64,000 nt of DNA from contig NZ_CP058349.1 in assembly GCF_013395055.1 (NCBI RefSeq), forward strand, positions 1,364,001 through 1,428,000. Reading direction: 5' to 3'. Of this stretch, positions 1-8,769 are shown piece by piece (position 1 is the stretch's first letter; each line of letters starts with the position of its first letter). The position numbers and the translations under genes were made by a program. The DNA comes from Pseudomonas sp. ABC1 (GTDB taxonomy: Bacteria > Pseudomonadota > Gammaproteobacteria > Pseudomonadales > Pseudomonadaceae). The notes beneath the pieces are model-generated. The model was not told where the DNA came from. It saw nothing but the letters and a program-made list of their open reading frames with translations, and did not search any database.

Positions 1-2
1 TG

Positions 3-614
3 GAACATCTCGAAGACAGCCGCCATCTCTTCCTCCTGCTGGAACAGGAAATAGCCAAGGCAGGCTACAGGCGCCAACCCGACCAGGCCGTCGAAAACAT
101 CTTCTCCGCCCAGCAATTCAGCGCGGCCGGCAAGCACTGTGCCTTGGCGAGCGGCCAGACCATCGCCCATATCGACGACAGCAGCTTCTGCCTGCGTTAC
201 CAGCCTGCGCTCCCAGGCAGTCATGGCTGCGATGGCAAAGCCATCGACAACGTCCCGCCGTCACCCTACAGCACCTACCCAGGCCAACCCGTCATATCCC
301 TGTTCTCATTCGACGCCCAGACCCACGAACTGCGCTGCAACGGCGACGCCATCGCCCAGGGCATAGAACGTTTGCGCTTCGAATATGGCGCCTCCAATGG
401 CGGAGATACCGCAGGCCTCCACTTCAATAGCACCCCCACCCCAGGCCAGACGATACGGGCCATCCGCTACCGTGCCTGCCTGGTCAGTACACAAAAGGCC
501 GGAAGTCCGCCGAGCCTGGATGCGACCTGCGCCGACAAGACCGATGCCCAACCTGGTAGGCACCGGCCCCGCGACTTCGGCGTCACCCTGGCCCTGAGGA
601 ATATCCAGCCATGA
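3..614 (+). CDS. pilW: PilW-family type IV pilus minor pilin assembly protein (5' truncated by window edge)
   Basis: The open frame enters from the left edge, so the prepilin leader and N-terminal helix are outside the window; 203 residues remain. The visible start reads EHLEDSRHLFLLLEQEIAKAG, a match to the helical part of PilW just after the transmembrane segment. Paired cysteines in the C-terminal half (RYRACLV, DATCADK) fit a disulfide-stabilised pilin-like domain. It ends with an ATGA overlap into the next gene, so it is the upstream member of a coupled minor-pilin operon (pilW-pilX-pilY1-pilE). Family role: part of the periplasmic priming complex for type IV pilus assembly. Identity rests mainly on the operon context plus this short N-terminal similarity. 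Confidence 0.85.
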   Translation, partial: EHLEDSRHLFLLLEQEIAKAGYRRQPDQAVENIFSAQQFSAAGKHCALASGQTIAHIDDSSFCLRYQPALPGSHGCDGKAIDNVPPSPYSTYPGQPVISLFSFDAQTHELRCNGDAIAQGIERLRFEYGASNGGDTAGLHFNSTPTPGQTIRAIRYRACLVSTQKAGSPPSLDATCADKTDAQPGRHRPRDFGVTLALRNIQP

Positions 615-1147
615 ACGCCCGATCATCGCAGCACCGGCAAGCCGGCATGACCCTGCTACCGGCCCTGGCACTCCTGCTGGCACTCACCGCCCTGATCAGC
701 GCGGGCATACGCAGTGCCGCCCTGGAGACACGCCTCAGCGCCCATTTCGGCGAGCGACAACGACTGCTGGCCGCTGCCGAGGCCGGCCTCAAGGCAGCGG
801 AATGGCAGACAAGCCAGGCTGTGCCCCTGGAGCCCCAGCAAACCTGCTCCGCCCATTGCCTGCTCGCGCGCCAACCGCACTACCAGGCCGATTTCAGCGT
901 GCGCAAGGTGTATCTGCCGAATGGCTCGGAGGTGATCGGCCCGCAGGTCCACTGGTACGCACTGGCCATACCAGGCAGCGAGCAGCGGGCGGAGACGGAA
1001 AACCCCGAGTACGGCGATCCCCTGCTGGGAACGGGCACCTTCCACTATGAAATGAACAGCCGCGCCGAGCAGGGCAAACGCTCGATCACCCTGCGCTCCA
1101 CGCTGCGGGTCAGTACACGGGGGCGCGTCGAAGATGAAACGCCTTGA
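611..1147 (+). CDS. pilX: PilX-type minor pilin
   Basis: A 178-residue protein with a short basic leader (to about residue 11), then GMTLLPALALLLALTALI, a hydrophobic N-terminal helix of the kind shared by PilX/GspK-like minor pilins. The residues after the leader are G-M rather than G-F. The helix continues into an amphipathic region (RQRLLAAAEAGLKAAE), the typical PilX_N arrangement. Two Cys (QQTCSAHCLL) lie near residues 76-80. The start overlaps the pilW stop (ATGA) and the 3' end overlaps the pilY1 start by 14 nt, indicating translational coupling. Expected role: pilus tip/priming complex with PilW, PilE and PilY1. Confidence 0.85.
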   Translation: MNARSSQHRQAGMTLLPALALLLALTALISAGIRSAALETRLSAHFGERQRLLAAAEAGLKAAEWQTSQAVPLEPQQTCSAHCLLARQPHYQADFSVRKVYLPNGSEVIGPQVHWYALAIPGSEQRAETENPEYGDPLLGTGTFHYEMNSRAEQGKRSITLRSTLRVSTRGRVEDETP

Positions 1148-3167
1148 ACGCCCCTGCCGACTGATGCGATGCACCCTGTCGATCATGGCAGTCGTGGCCT
1201 CGATAATCGGCCAGGTCGGTGCCGACACGCTACAAACCGCACCGGCCCGTCCAGACGTGGCGGCCCGGATGACGCCGGATGGACTGGCCTACAGCGTCTA
1301 CAGCAGTGGTTTCTCCTGCACGGACTGGACAGGCGACCTTCAGCGACACCGCTGGACGGCCAATGGCTCGAACAGCCGCCAGTGGTCTGCCAGGGAGCGC
1401 AACCAGGGCGCTCGGCTGAATATCAGGATCGCCGACACGACAGCGGACAGCGGCCTCAAACCCTTCACCTGGGACAACCTGGATAACGAGCAGCAGAGCA
1501 TACTGCACAGAAACCCCGAGGCTGCATCAGCTCTTCCAGATGGCCGTGGCCGGGAGCGCCTTGAATACATTCTTGGAGAGCGCCAGCACGAGGGCACCGG
1601 ACAGGCCCCGTTTCGCCAGCGCGCCAGCATGATCGGCGCCATCCACAATGCCAGCCCCGTCCTTGTGTCGCCGCCGCCCTACCTGGCTCACCTGGCCGAT
1701 GCCATCGAGAACCGCGAACCCCGCGACAGTTACCGCAGCTACGATGGGTTTCGCCAGTCGCCTTCGGGAACAGGTCCGCGCAGGCAGCGCCTCTACATCG
1801 GCGCCAATGACGGCATGCTGCATGGCATCGACGCGGAAACCGGCCTTGCCGAATTCGCCTTTATCCCCAGCGCGGTCATGGCCAACCTGTACCGGCTGAC
1901 CGACAGACGCCTGGGTGCAAACCAGCCTGCCTTCTTCGTCGATGGCTCGCCGGTTGTACGGGATGCCTACTTCGGCGATGTCATCGGCTGGCGTAGCGTG
2001 CTGGTCGGCACCCTGGGGGCCGGAGGACGCGCCCTCTTCGCCCTGGACATCACCGATCCGGATGCCATCCGCTTGTTGTGGGAGTTCGACGACAGCGCCG
2101 AGCAAGGCGATCCCGACCTTGGCTACAGCCTGCCGCGCCCCGAGATCGTCCGCCTGCACAGCGGCCAGTGGGCCGTATTGCAAGGTAACGGCCCTGGCAG
2201 CCACCATGCACGGGCGGCACTGCTCGTCATCGACATCCGCAGCGGCCGCCTGCTTGCCAAGCTGACGACACCCTCGACCGACGCATCGCCCAACGGCCTC
2301 GGCAGTGTCCGCGCCGCCGACAACAACAGTGACGGCCTGGCCGACTATGCCTACGCAGGCGACCTGCAAGGCAACCTGTGGCGCTTCGACCTGATACCTA
2401 CAGGCAGGCCCGCCCGTGAAAGCGAGACGGACCCGCTCGCGCCATCCAGCATCGGCCCGGTGCAGCCCTCGGACTTCAAGCTTGCCTACCAGGCCTCCCC
2501 GCTGTTCAGTGCCCATGATGCTCAAGGCCGGCGCCAACCCATCCTGTTGCCGCCCACCTTGATCCGCCATCCGGAAGGACTGGGCTACCTGATTCTGCTG
2601 GGTACCGGCAGGCGCCCCATCGGCCAAGACGAGACCGAACCGGCACCGGACGCGAGCCTCTACGCCATCCACGACCGCAAGACCAAAGGCCAGGCGACCC
2701 GGCAAAGCGATACCGGCGCCAGACGCAGCAACCTGCTCAGCCAATACCTGGGCACCGGGCAAGGCCCATCGCACGACGAACCGCCAGCCGCGCACCGGGG
2801 CTGGAAACTCGACCTGCCGACAGAGGGCGCCGGAACAGGCGGCCAGATCATCGCCGGCATGACCCGCCACCATCACACCCTGCTGTTCAGCAGCCAGTCG
2901 CACGACCCGCTCGCCTGCACGAACGAGTCCCCGGCACGGATTCATGCCATAGATGCCCGGAACGGCGGCCGCATCGAGAAGATCGCTCCCGACAGCGGCC
3001 ATACGGCTGCGGTCGCCCTTGAAAGTACAGGGGCCGGATTCACACTGGCCAGCGGAGGGATGCTGTTCGTCAACGTAGGCTCTTCCATCACAGGCTACGA
3101 CCTGAGCGAAGAGATAGACCCTGTTCAACGGCAGAGCTGGATGATGCTCCCGGAGGGATACCGATGA
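1134..3167 (+). CDS. pilY1: PilY1/PilC-family pilus tip protein, short form
   Basis: A 677-residue protein with an N-terminal signal peptide ending around VGA-DT (residues 29-32). From about residue 215 it carries the PilY1 beta-propeller (RLYIGANDGMLHGIDAETG; FFVDGSPVVRDAYF; LVGTLGAGGRALFALD). A calcium-binding loop reads DNNSDGLADYAYAGD near residues 395-410, followed by GNLWRFDL, the PilY1 signature. Canonical PilY1 is about 1,100-1,200 residues with an N-terminal von Willebrand A-like domain; here that domain and its linker are absent, and the frame has its own signal peptide rather than a break. It overlaps pilX by 14 nt and pilE by ATGA. The family supports pilus extension, adhesion and surface sensing at the pilus tip. 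Function without the vWA domain is uncertain. Confidence 0.85.
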   Translation: MKRLERPCRLMRCTLSIMAVVASIIGQVGADTLQTAPARPDVAARMTPDGLAYSVYSSGFSCTDWTGDLQRHRWTANGSNSRQWSARERNQGARLNIRIADTTADSGLKPFTWDNLDNEQQSILHRNPEAASALPDGRGRERLEYILGERQHEGTGQAPFRQRASMIGAIHNASPVLVSPPPYLAHLADAIENREPRDSYRSYDGFRQSPSGTGPRRQRLYIGANDGMLHGIDAETGLAEFAFIPSAVMANLYRLTDRRLGANQPAFFVDGSPVVRDAYFGDVIGWRSVLVGTLGAGGRALFALDITDPDAIRLLWEFDDSAEQGDPDLGYSLPRPEIVRLHSGQWAVLQGNGPGSHHARAALLVIDIRSGRLLAKLTTPSTDASPNGLGSVRAADNNSDGLADYAYAGDLQGNLWRFDLIPTGRPARESETDPLAPSSIGPVQPSDFKLAYQASPLFSAHDAQGRRQPILLPPTLIRHPEGLGYLILLGTGRRPIGQDETEPAPDASLYAIHDRKTKGQATRQSDTGARRSNLLSQYLGTGQGPSHDEPPAAHRGWKLDLPTEGAGTGGQIIAGMTRHHHTLLFSSQSHDPLACTNESPARIHAIDARNGGRIEKIAPDSGHTAAVALESTGAGFTLASGGMLFVNVGSSITGYDLSEEIDPVQRQSWMMLPEGYR

Positions 3168-3574
3168 GCGCCACCAACCGAACGCCAGCAGCCGGCTTCA
3201 GCCTGATCGAGTTGCTGGTCGTCCTGGCCATCGTGGCGACGCTGGTCACACTCGCCTATCCCGACTACAGGCATTACCGACTGCAGGCCTTGCGTAGCGA
3301 AGGGCGCAGCCTGCTGCTGGAACTGGCGGCACGCCAGGAGGCCAGCTTCGCCCATTCCAACCGCTATCTCACCGATGAAACCGACCTGAGGCATCTGGGC
3401 CTGGCGGTATCGAGCCACGGGCATTACCAGGCGGTGGTGAACGAGGGGCCGGGAGGCTACCGACTCTTGGCGATCCCGCGCGTGCATGACCCCGACTGCG
3501 GCACGCTCAGCCTCGACGCACTGGGCAGTCGCAGCCACAGCGGCCAGGGTGACCTGAAACGATGCTGGGGGTAA
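3164..3574 (+). CDS. pilE: PilE-type minor pilin
   Basis: A 136-residue type IV prepilin. The leader MSATNRTPAAG is followed by the prepilin peptidase site G/FSLIELLVVLAIVATL, with Phe at +1 and Glu at +5. The C-terminal disulfide loop is formed by DPDCGTLSL and DLKRCWG, where the last Cys is two residues from the end. It is the last gene of the pilW-pilX-pilY1-pilE operon and starts in an ATGA overlap with pilY1. Expected function: minor pilin of the tip complex that links PilVWX/PilY1 to the PilA fibre. Confidence 0.88.
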   Translation: MSATNRTPAAGFSLIELLVVLAIVATLVTLAYPDYRHYRLQALRSEGRSLLLELAARQEASFAHSNRYLTDETDLRHLGLAVSSHGHYQAVVNEGPGGYRLLAIPRVHDPDCGTLSLDALGSRSHSGQGDLKRCWG

Positions 3575-3578
3575 TCAA

Positions 3579-4517
3579 TCAGTGACGAGCGAACACCAAC
3601 ACCTTCAAGCCGGCCTCGGGATCGATGTCCTCGAACTCGGGCGGGTTATCCAGGCGCTGGCAGAACTGCAACTCAGGGGCTTCCTGCGCCATGCCCTCGA
3701 TCAGGAAAGATGTCGCGGTCGCCGGATCGTTGACACAGGCCAGCACCTGGCCCTGCTCGCTCAGCAGTTCGGGAAGGCGTCGCAGGATCTTCTGGTAATC
3801 CTTGCCCAAGGCGAAGCTGCCCTTCTGGAAAGACGGCGGGTCGATGATGATCAGGTCGTAGGGGCCGAGTCGATTGACCTTGCCCCAGGATCGGAACAGT
3901 TCATGTCCGAGAAAGCTCACTCGGCTCAGGTCGTGATCGTTCAGACGATGGTTCTCGCGCCCGCGCGCCAAGGCCGCCCGGGCCATGTCGAGGTTCACCA
4001 CCTGCTCGGCACCACCGGCAATCGCCGCGACCGAAAACCCGCAGGTATAGGCGAACAGATTCAACACCCGCCGCCCCGCCGCCTGCTCCCGAACCCAGCG
4101 CCGCCCATAGCGCATGTCCAGGAACAACCCGATATTCTGGTTACGCCCGAGGTCCAGGCGAAATGCCAGGCCATCTTCACGCACCTGGCAGCCTTGCTCT
4201 TCGTCGCCCAGCAGCCAGCGGGTCGTACTGTCCGGGCGATAGCGCTGCTGCACCAACAGTGCATGCGCACCACTGATGTGCCAGGCCTGGGAACGGGTCA
4301 GCTCGAGCAGCATCCGTTCCAATGCAGCCAACTGCTCCGGCAGCGGTTCACGGAACAGGGCGACCAGTACCCGTCCCTGCAACCAGTCCACCGTGATCTG
4401 CTCCAGCCCCGGCCAGCGTCTGCCACGCCCATGGAACAGCCGCCGTACCTCATCCGGCACCGAGGCCAGGGCCTGTGTCAGATGCTGCTGCAGGAAACCA
4501 AGGGCGTCGGGGGTCAT
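3579..4517 (-). CDS. Class I SAM-dependent methyltransferase (RlmI/DPPSF type)
   Basis: A 312-residue protein from MTPDALGFL; an in-frame extension to 4712 reads as low-complexity non-protein sequence, so the internal ATG at 4517 is preferred. The SAM motif I is VLNLFAYTCGFSVAAIAGG and motif IV is DLIIIDPPSFQKGSF, the DPPSF type of RNA cytosine/guanine methyltransferases related to RlmI and the RlmK half of RlmKL. An N-terminal region of about 140 residues precedes the Rossmann fold (acidic, not an obvious PUA or THUMP domain). It is convergent with pilE, 4 bp away. Probable rRNA or other RNA methyltransferase; the exact target cannot be assigned from sequence. Confidence 0.75.
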   Translation of the reverse strand: MTPDALGFLQQHLTQALASVPDEVRRLFHGRGRRWPGLEQITVDWLQGRVLVALFREPLPEQLAALERMLLELTRSQAWHISGAHALLVQQRYRPDSTTRWLLGDEEQGCQVREDGLAFRLDLGRNQNIGLFLDMRYGRRWVREQAAGRRVLNLFAYTCGFSVAAIAGGAEQVVNLDMARAALARGRENHRLNDHDLSRVSFLGHELFRSWGKVNRLGPYDLIIIDPPSFQKGSFALGKDYQKILRRLPELLSEQGQVLACVNDPATATSFLIEGMAQEAPELQFCQRLDNPPEFEDIDPEAGLKVLVFARH

Positions 4518-4669
4518 GAGCAAGGCCAGGGCATGGAGGGGGGCGTATTGTACTGTGCAGGGGAACGGCGTGCGCGGACGTGGAGCATCGCGAGTCCACC
4601 GCCACCGAATGCCGCGAAAACACACAAGAGACATGGGGATACAAGCCGTCGACGGCGGCGACTTACCGG

Positions 4670-4675
4670 TATAAT
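4670..4675 (+). promoter_or_regulatory. Candidate -10 element for the acyltransferase gene
   Basis: TATAAT occurs 52 bp upstream of the ATG at 4727 in otherwise GC-rich sequence. No convincing -35 hexamer is visible 16-18 bp upstream, so this is only a plausible sigma-70 -10. The rest of the 4518-4726 intergenic space between the divergent genes shows nothing else recognisable. Confidence 0.3.
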
Positions 4676-4726
4676 CGCCACCAGACGGCCCCCAGGGCCT
4701 TATCCGCAGCAACCCACACAGAGACC

Positions 4727-5893
4727 ATGATGGACGAATTCGAAGCCATCCGCCCTTACAACGACAGAGAAGTCCCCGCAGTCATGTCGCGTCTTTTCGC
4801 CGACCGCGAGTTCCTCGATATCCTCGCCCGCTTCCGCTTCCCGAAGCTCGCCGGGCCGCTGGGCTGGCTGCTCAAACCCCTGATTTCGCGGAAACTGCAC
4901 AAGGAATTCGATGGCATCCACTCGGTGGACATGCTGCAGCAGCGCATAGAGTCCTATGTGGAGCGCACCATCTCCCGCGCCACCGACGGGGTGACCTACT
5001 CGGGCCTGGATGGCCTGCAAATCGGCCAACCCTACCTGTTCCTGGCCAACCACCGGGATATCGTGATGGACCCGGCGTTCGTCAATTACGCGCTCTTCCA
5101 GACAGGTATGCGCACCCCGAGGATCGCGATTGGCGACAACCTGCTGCAACGTCCCTTCGTCAGCGACCTGATGCGCTTGAACAAAAGCTTCATCGTGCAA
5201 CGCTCGCTCACCGGGCGCCGGGAAAAACTGGCGGCCTACCAGACGCTCTCCGCCTACATCAACCACTCGATCCGCAACGATGGCGAGTCGATCTGGATCG
5301 CCCAGGCCGAAGGGCGCGCCAAGGACGGTGACGACCGCACCGACTCGGCGATCCTCAAGATGCTGCACATGAGCCGCAAGGACGAAGTCTTCGCCGAGAC
5401 CCTGGCGGCCCTGCACGTGGTGCCGGTGTCGATCAGCTACGAATACGACCCCTGCGACCAGGCCAAGGCCCGCGAACTGTTCATCCGAGCCAGCACCGGT
5501 AGCTACCAGAAGACGCCGGGGGAAGATGACACCAGCATCGCGCTCGGCATCACCGGCTACAAAGGCAGGGTCCATGTGCACTTCGGCCAGCCGGTGGGCG
5601 CACCCGAGGAAGACGCCAAGCAACTGGCCAACGCCATGGACCAGCAGATATTGTCAGGTTACCGGCTGTTCCCGGCCCACTACCTGGCCTATGCCAGTTG
5701 GGATGAGCGCGACCCGCAACTGGACGTGCCGGACATCTCGGCACTGTTCTCCAGCGATGAACTGGGACGTGCCCAGGCTGAATGGAACAAACGCCTGCAA
5801 GCCTGCCCCGCCGAACATCGCCCTTACCTGATCCAGCAGTACGCGACACCCGTTCGCAACCAGTACCGGGTCAAGGCCGGGCTGCCGCTCTAG
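4727..5893 (+). CDS. PlsC-like glycerophospholipid acyltransferase family protein
   Basis: 388 residues from ATGATG at 4727 (4730 is equally possible). The acyltransferase signature is ANHRDIVMDPAF around residues 107-118, where the catalytic His and Asp are spaced H-x5-D rather than the usual H-x4-D. A second block, SIWIAQAEGRAKDGDDRTD, resembles the substrate-binding EG/PEGxRS motif. About 100 residues precede the catalytic region and about 70 follow it, longer than the minimal PlsC. No membrane segment is obvious beyond a short hydrophobic stretch near residues 42-52. It probably transfers acyl groups in lipid metabolism, but the acceptor is unknown. The gene is monocistronic, divergent from the methyltransferase. 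Confidence 0.75.
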   Translation: MMDEFEAIRPYNDREVPAVMSRLFADREFLDILARFRFPKLAGPLGWLLKPLISRKLHKEFDGIHSVDMLQQRIESYVERTISRATDGVTYSGLDGLQIGQPYLFLANHRDIVMDPAFVNYALFQTGMRTPRIAIGDNLLQRPFVSDLMRLNKSFIVQRSLTGRREKLAAYQTLSAYINHSIRNDGESIWIAQAEGRAKDGDDRTDSAILKMLHMSRKDEVFAETLAALHVVPVSISYEYDPCDQAKARELFIRASTGSYQKTPGEDDTSIALGITGYKGRVHVHFGQPVGAPEEDAKQLANAMDQQILSGYRLFPAHYLAYASWDERDPQLDVPDISALFSSDELGRAQAEWNKRLQACPAEHRPYLIQQYATPVRNQYRVKAGLPL

Positions 5894-5977
5894 CAGGCCG
5901 TTGAAAAAAGACCTGCTGGCAAGTCGCTCGCAGGGCGCACCAGAGCGGCGCGCCCTGTGGTTTCAGACAGAACGGCC

Positions 5978-6526
5978 TCAGTTGGACAGTGCCTTCTGCA
6001 CCGCCTCGATCAGTTGCGGATCATCCGGCTTGACCTTGCTCGAGAAACTGGCGACTACCTGCCCGTGGCGGTCGACCACGTACTTGTAGAAGTTCCAGCT
6101 CGGCGCCTTGCCGGCCTGCTCGGCCAGTTCGCGGAACAGCGGCGTGGCATCGCGGCCGCGCACGGGTTGGGTCTGGGTCATGGTGAAGGTCACACCATAG
6201 TTGACGTAGCACACTTCGGCCGTCTTCTCGGCGTCATTGTCCTCCTGGAAAAAATCATCCGAAGGCACGCCGACCACTTCCAGCCCATCCGCCTTGAAGC
6301 GCTGGTAAAGCGCCTCCAGTCCCTTGAACTGCGGTGTGAAACCACAGTGGCTGGCGGTATTGACCACCACCAGCGCCTTGCCATTGAACTGCTCGCAGAA
6401 GTTGACGATCTCCTTGGAGCGGAGCTTGGGCAGCTCATGTTGCAGCAATGCAGGGCATTCGCCAGCCAGGGCAGCACCGCTGGCACACGCCAGCGCCAGC
6501 GTGACGAAGACTCTTGATACGGCCAT
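5978..6526 (-). CDS. Glutathione-peroxidase-family protein, exported
   Basis: 182 residues starting at ATG 6526, preceded by a good Shine-Dalgarno (GGAGG). The signal peptide MAVSRVFVTLALACASGAALA-GE predicts export to the periplasm. The peroxidase motif is NTASHCGFTPQFKGLEALY with the peroxidatic Cys. The usual NQF motif is replaced by PSDDFFQE, and the Trp-Asn pair is retained as SWNFYKYVV. The glutamine of the classical tetrad therefore seems displaced, so activity may differ from cytosolic GPx. A second, cytosolic-type GPx lies at 50461-50940. Likely a thiol-dependent periplasmic peroxidase. Confidence 0.82.
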   Translation of the reverse strand: MAVSRVFVTLALACASGAALAGECPALLQHELPKLRSKEIVNFCEQFNGKALVVVNTASHCGFTPQFKGLEALYQRFKADGLEVVGVPSDDFFQEDNDAEKTAEVCYVNYGVTFTMTQTQPVRGRDATPLFRELAEQAGKAPSWNFYKYVVDRHGQVVASFSSKVKPDDPQLIEAVQKALSN

Positions 6527-6583
6527 GAAAACCTCCGGGGTGGTGGCCGGGCGAGCGGGCATGGCCCACCTCCCCGGCGGCAG

Positions 6584-8272
6584 TTACTTGAGCCCGGCCT
6601 TGCGCAACTCTTCGTCACGCAATTCGCGGCGCAGGATCTTGCCGACATTGGTCGTCGGCAGGCTGTCACGGAACTCGACCACTTTCGGCCGTTTGTAACC
6701 GGTGAGGTTATCGTGCATGTGCTTCATCACCTGTTCCTTGGTCAGGCTCTTGCCGGGTCGGGTCACCACGAACAGCTTGATCGACTCGCCCGAACGCTCG
6801 TCGGGAATACCGATGGCCGCACATTGCAGAACCTCGGGCAGCGTCGCCAGCACATCCTCCAGTTCGTTCGGATAGACGTTGAAGCCAGAGACCAGAATCA
6901 TGTCCTTCTTGCGGTCGACGATGCGTATATAGCCATCTTCCTGGATCAGTCCGATATCCCCGGTCTTCAACCAGCCGTCGGCATCGAGCACTTCGGCGGT
7001 GGCGTCGGGGCGCTGCCAGTAGCCTTTCATGACCTGCGGTCCCTGCACGCACAGCTCGCCAATCTCACCCAGCGGCAGTTCGCGCCCTTCGTCGTCGATG
7101 ACCTTGAACAGAGTCGAAGGCGCCGGGATACCGATGGTGCCGATCTGGATCTTCTGGATCGGATTGACCGATGCCACGGGACTGGTCTCGGTCAGGCCAT
7201 AGCCTTCACAGACCGCACACCCGGTCACCTGCTGCCAACGCTCGGCGGTGGCGCGCTGCAAGGCCATGCCGCCGGAAATGGTCACCTTCAGCGCAGAGAA
7301 ATCCAGCTTGCGAAAGCTTTCGTTGTTGCACAGCGCGACGAACAGCGTATTCAGGCCGACGAAACCGGTGAAACGGTACTTGCCCAGGTCCTTGATAAAG
7401 GTTGGCAAGTCCCTCGGGTTGGTGATGAGGATGTTGTGGTTGCCACACTGCATCATCGCCATGCAGTGAAAGGTAAAGGCGTAGATATGGTAGAGCGGTA
7501 GCGGCGCGATCAGCACTTCGCTGCCTTCATTCAGGTTGGAACCCATCAGCACCTTGCACTGCAGCATGTTGGCGATCAGGTTGCGGTGCGTCAGCATCGC
7601 GCCCTTGGCCACGCCGGTGGTGCCGCCGGTGTACTGCAACACGGCGACATCTTCGCCGTCAGGTTCGGCCTCGCGCACCGTCTGGCCATGCCCCAGGGCC
7701 ATCGCCCGCAGGAAACCGATGGAAGACGGCAGGTCGTAGGCCGGCACCATCTTCTTCACATGCTTGACCACCGCATTGACCAGGAAGCGCTTCAGCGGCG
7801 GCAGCATGTCGCCGACCTCGGTCACGACGATGGTCTTGAGGCTGGTCCTGGGCAGGACCTGCTCGGCCAGGTGCGCCATGTTCGCCAGGCACACCAGTGC
7901 CTTGGCGCCGGAATCATTGAATTGGTGTTCCATCTCCCGTGCGGTGTACAGCGGATTGGTGTTGACCACCATCAGGCCGGCGCGCAAGGCGCCGAACACC
8001 ACCACGGGGTATTGCAGGACATTGGGTAGCTGGACCGCGATGCGATCGCCCGGCACCAGGTCGGTGTGTTGCTGGAGATAGGCGGCGAAGTCTCCGGAAA
8101 GCCTGTAGAGCTCGCCATAGGTCAGGGTCTTGCCGAGGTTACTGAAGGCTGGTTTATCCGCGAAACGCTCGCAAGACTGCCGGAGCACGGACTGGATGTT
8201 CGGATATGTGTCTGGATCGATTTCGCTGGCAATACCGACGGGATACTTGTCCTTCCAGAAATTATCGGTCAT
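6584..8272 (-). CDS. fadD: Long-chain fatty acid--CoA ligase
   Basis: 562 residues (E. coli FadD is 561). The ATG at 8272 lies 8 nt after AGGAG, better than the GTG at 8281. The adenylate-forming motif I is YTGGTTGVAKGAML, motif II GYGLTETSP and motif III GWLKTGDIG, followed by the C-terminal swivel lysine domain (PTTNVGKILRREL). It activates long-chain fatty acids to acyl-CoA with ATP for beta-oxidation. Divergent from phaJ; in P. aeruginosa, as I recall, fadD1/fadD2 sit in tandem near the same neighbours, whereas only one copy is visible here. Confidence 0.95.
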   Translation of the reverse strand: MTDNFWKDKYPVGIASEIDPDTYPNIQSVLRQSCERFADKPAFSNLGKTLTYGELYRLSGDFAAYLQQHTDLVPGDRIAVQLPNVLQYPVVVFGALRAGLMVVNTNPLYTAREMEHQFNDSGAKALVCLANMAHLAEQVLPRTSLKTIVVTEVGDMLPPLKRFLVNAVVKHVKKMVPAYDLPSSIGFLRAMALGHGQTVREAEPDGEDVAVLQYTGGTTGVAKGAMLTHRNLIANMLQCKVLMGSNLNEGSEVLIAPLPLYHIYAFTFHCMAMMQCGNHNILITNPRDLPTFIKDLGKYRFTGFVGLNTLFVALCNNESFRKLDFSALKVTISGGMALQRATAERWQQVTGCAVCEGYGLTETSPVASVNPIQKIQIGTIGIPAPSTLFKVIDDEGRELPLGEIGELCVQGPQVMKGYWQRPDATAEVLDADGWLKTGDIGLIQEDGYIRIVDRKKDMILVSGFNVYPNELEDVLATLPEVLQCAAIGIPDERSGESIKLFVVTRPGKSLTKEQVMKHMHDNLTGYKRPKVVEFRDSLPTTNVGKILRRELRDEELRKAGLK

Positions 8273-8769
8273 GGAACCCACTCCTGAGAGACAGCTATTT
8301 CACCGCGCAAGCGGCGGCTGTTTTTTGTTGTTTGTCTGCGTTCTGGCAATGATTCCAGCCAAAAGTGACCCGAGGTTATCAGCTTTAAAACAGGGCGAAT
8401 AGAGCCAAAACAAGAACAAAAAGACACTATATGACCATTAATAAACAATTAGTCACAAACCGATAAATGACAAAACCGCTCTGGAACGCGGCCCCCACCC
8501 AAAGGCATGCCACTGCATGCTCCATGGGACCGGAATACAGGGCAAGCCTCAGCCCTGTCCGGACAGGCGGCATCACCGGCAGGTCTGCGACCTCATATCA
8601 GACGCACGCCAGCACCCGGCAGACCGATGCGACTCGCCTTGCGACCTCAACAGCCCCTAGAATGCCGCCCCTTGGCGCAAGGTTCGGCCACCCCTGGCAT
8701 GCTGTCGTAGCCTCGACGCCATATAGAACCGTACGAACGACCATGCCTGATCAGGATTCGGAAACAGCT
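8273..8769. promoter_or_regulatory. Divergent intergenic region fadD / phaJ
   Basis: About 500 bp without a credible gene. The centre (8340-8470) is clearly AT-rich and must hold the promoters of fadD (leftward) and phaJ (rightward). I looked for a PsrA-like GAAAC-n-GTTTC palindrome and did not find a clean one. The remainder (8470-8742) is GC-rich, open in the phaJ frame, but reads as a poor protein and is not called. Confidence 0.5.

Noticed and set aside
1527..3128. Leftward 533-codon frame opposite pilY1
   Set aside because: Shadow of pilY1, which has domain and operon support.
4518..4712. N-terminal extension of the SAM methyltransferase to 4712
   Set aside because: Extension reads Pro/Arg-rich with no domain and crosses the divergent promoter region.
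5933..5962. Hairpin CAGGGCGC/GCGCCCTG after the acyltransferase gene as a terminator
   Set aside because: Stem is real but no U tract on either strand, so not called as a terminator.
8467..8769. N-terminal extension of phaJ to 8467
   Set aside because: The extra 101 residues lack similarity to hot-dog hydratases; 156 residues from 8770 is the normal family length.
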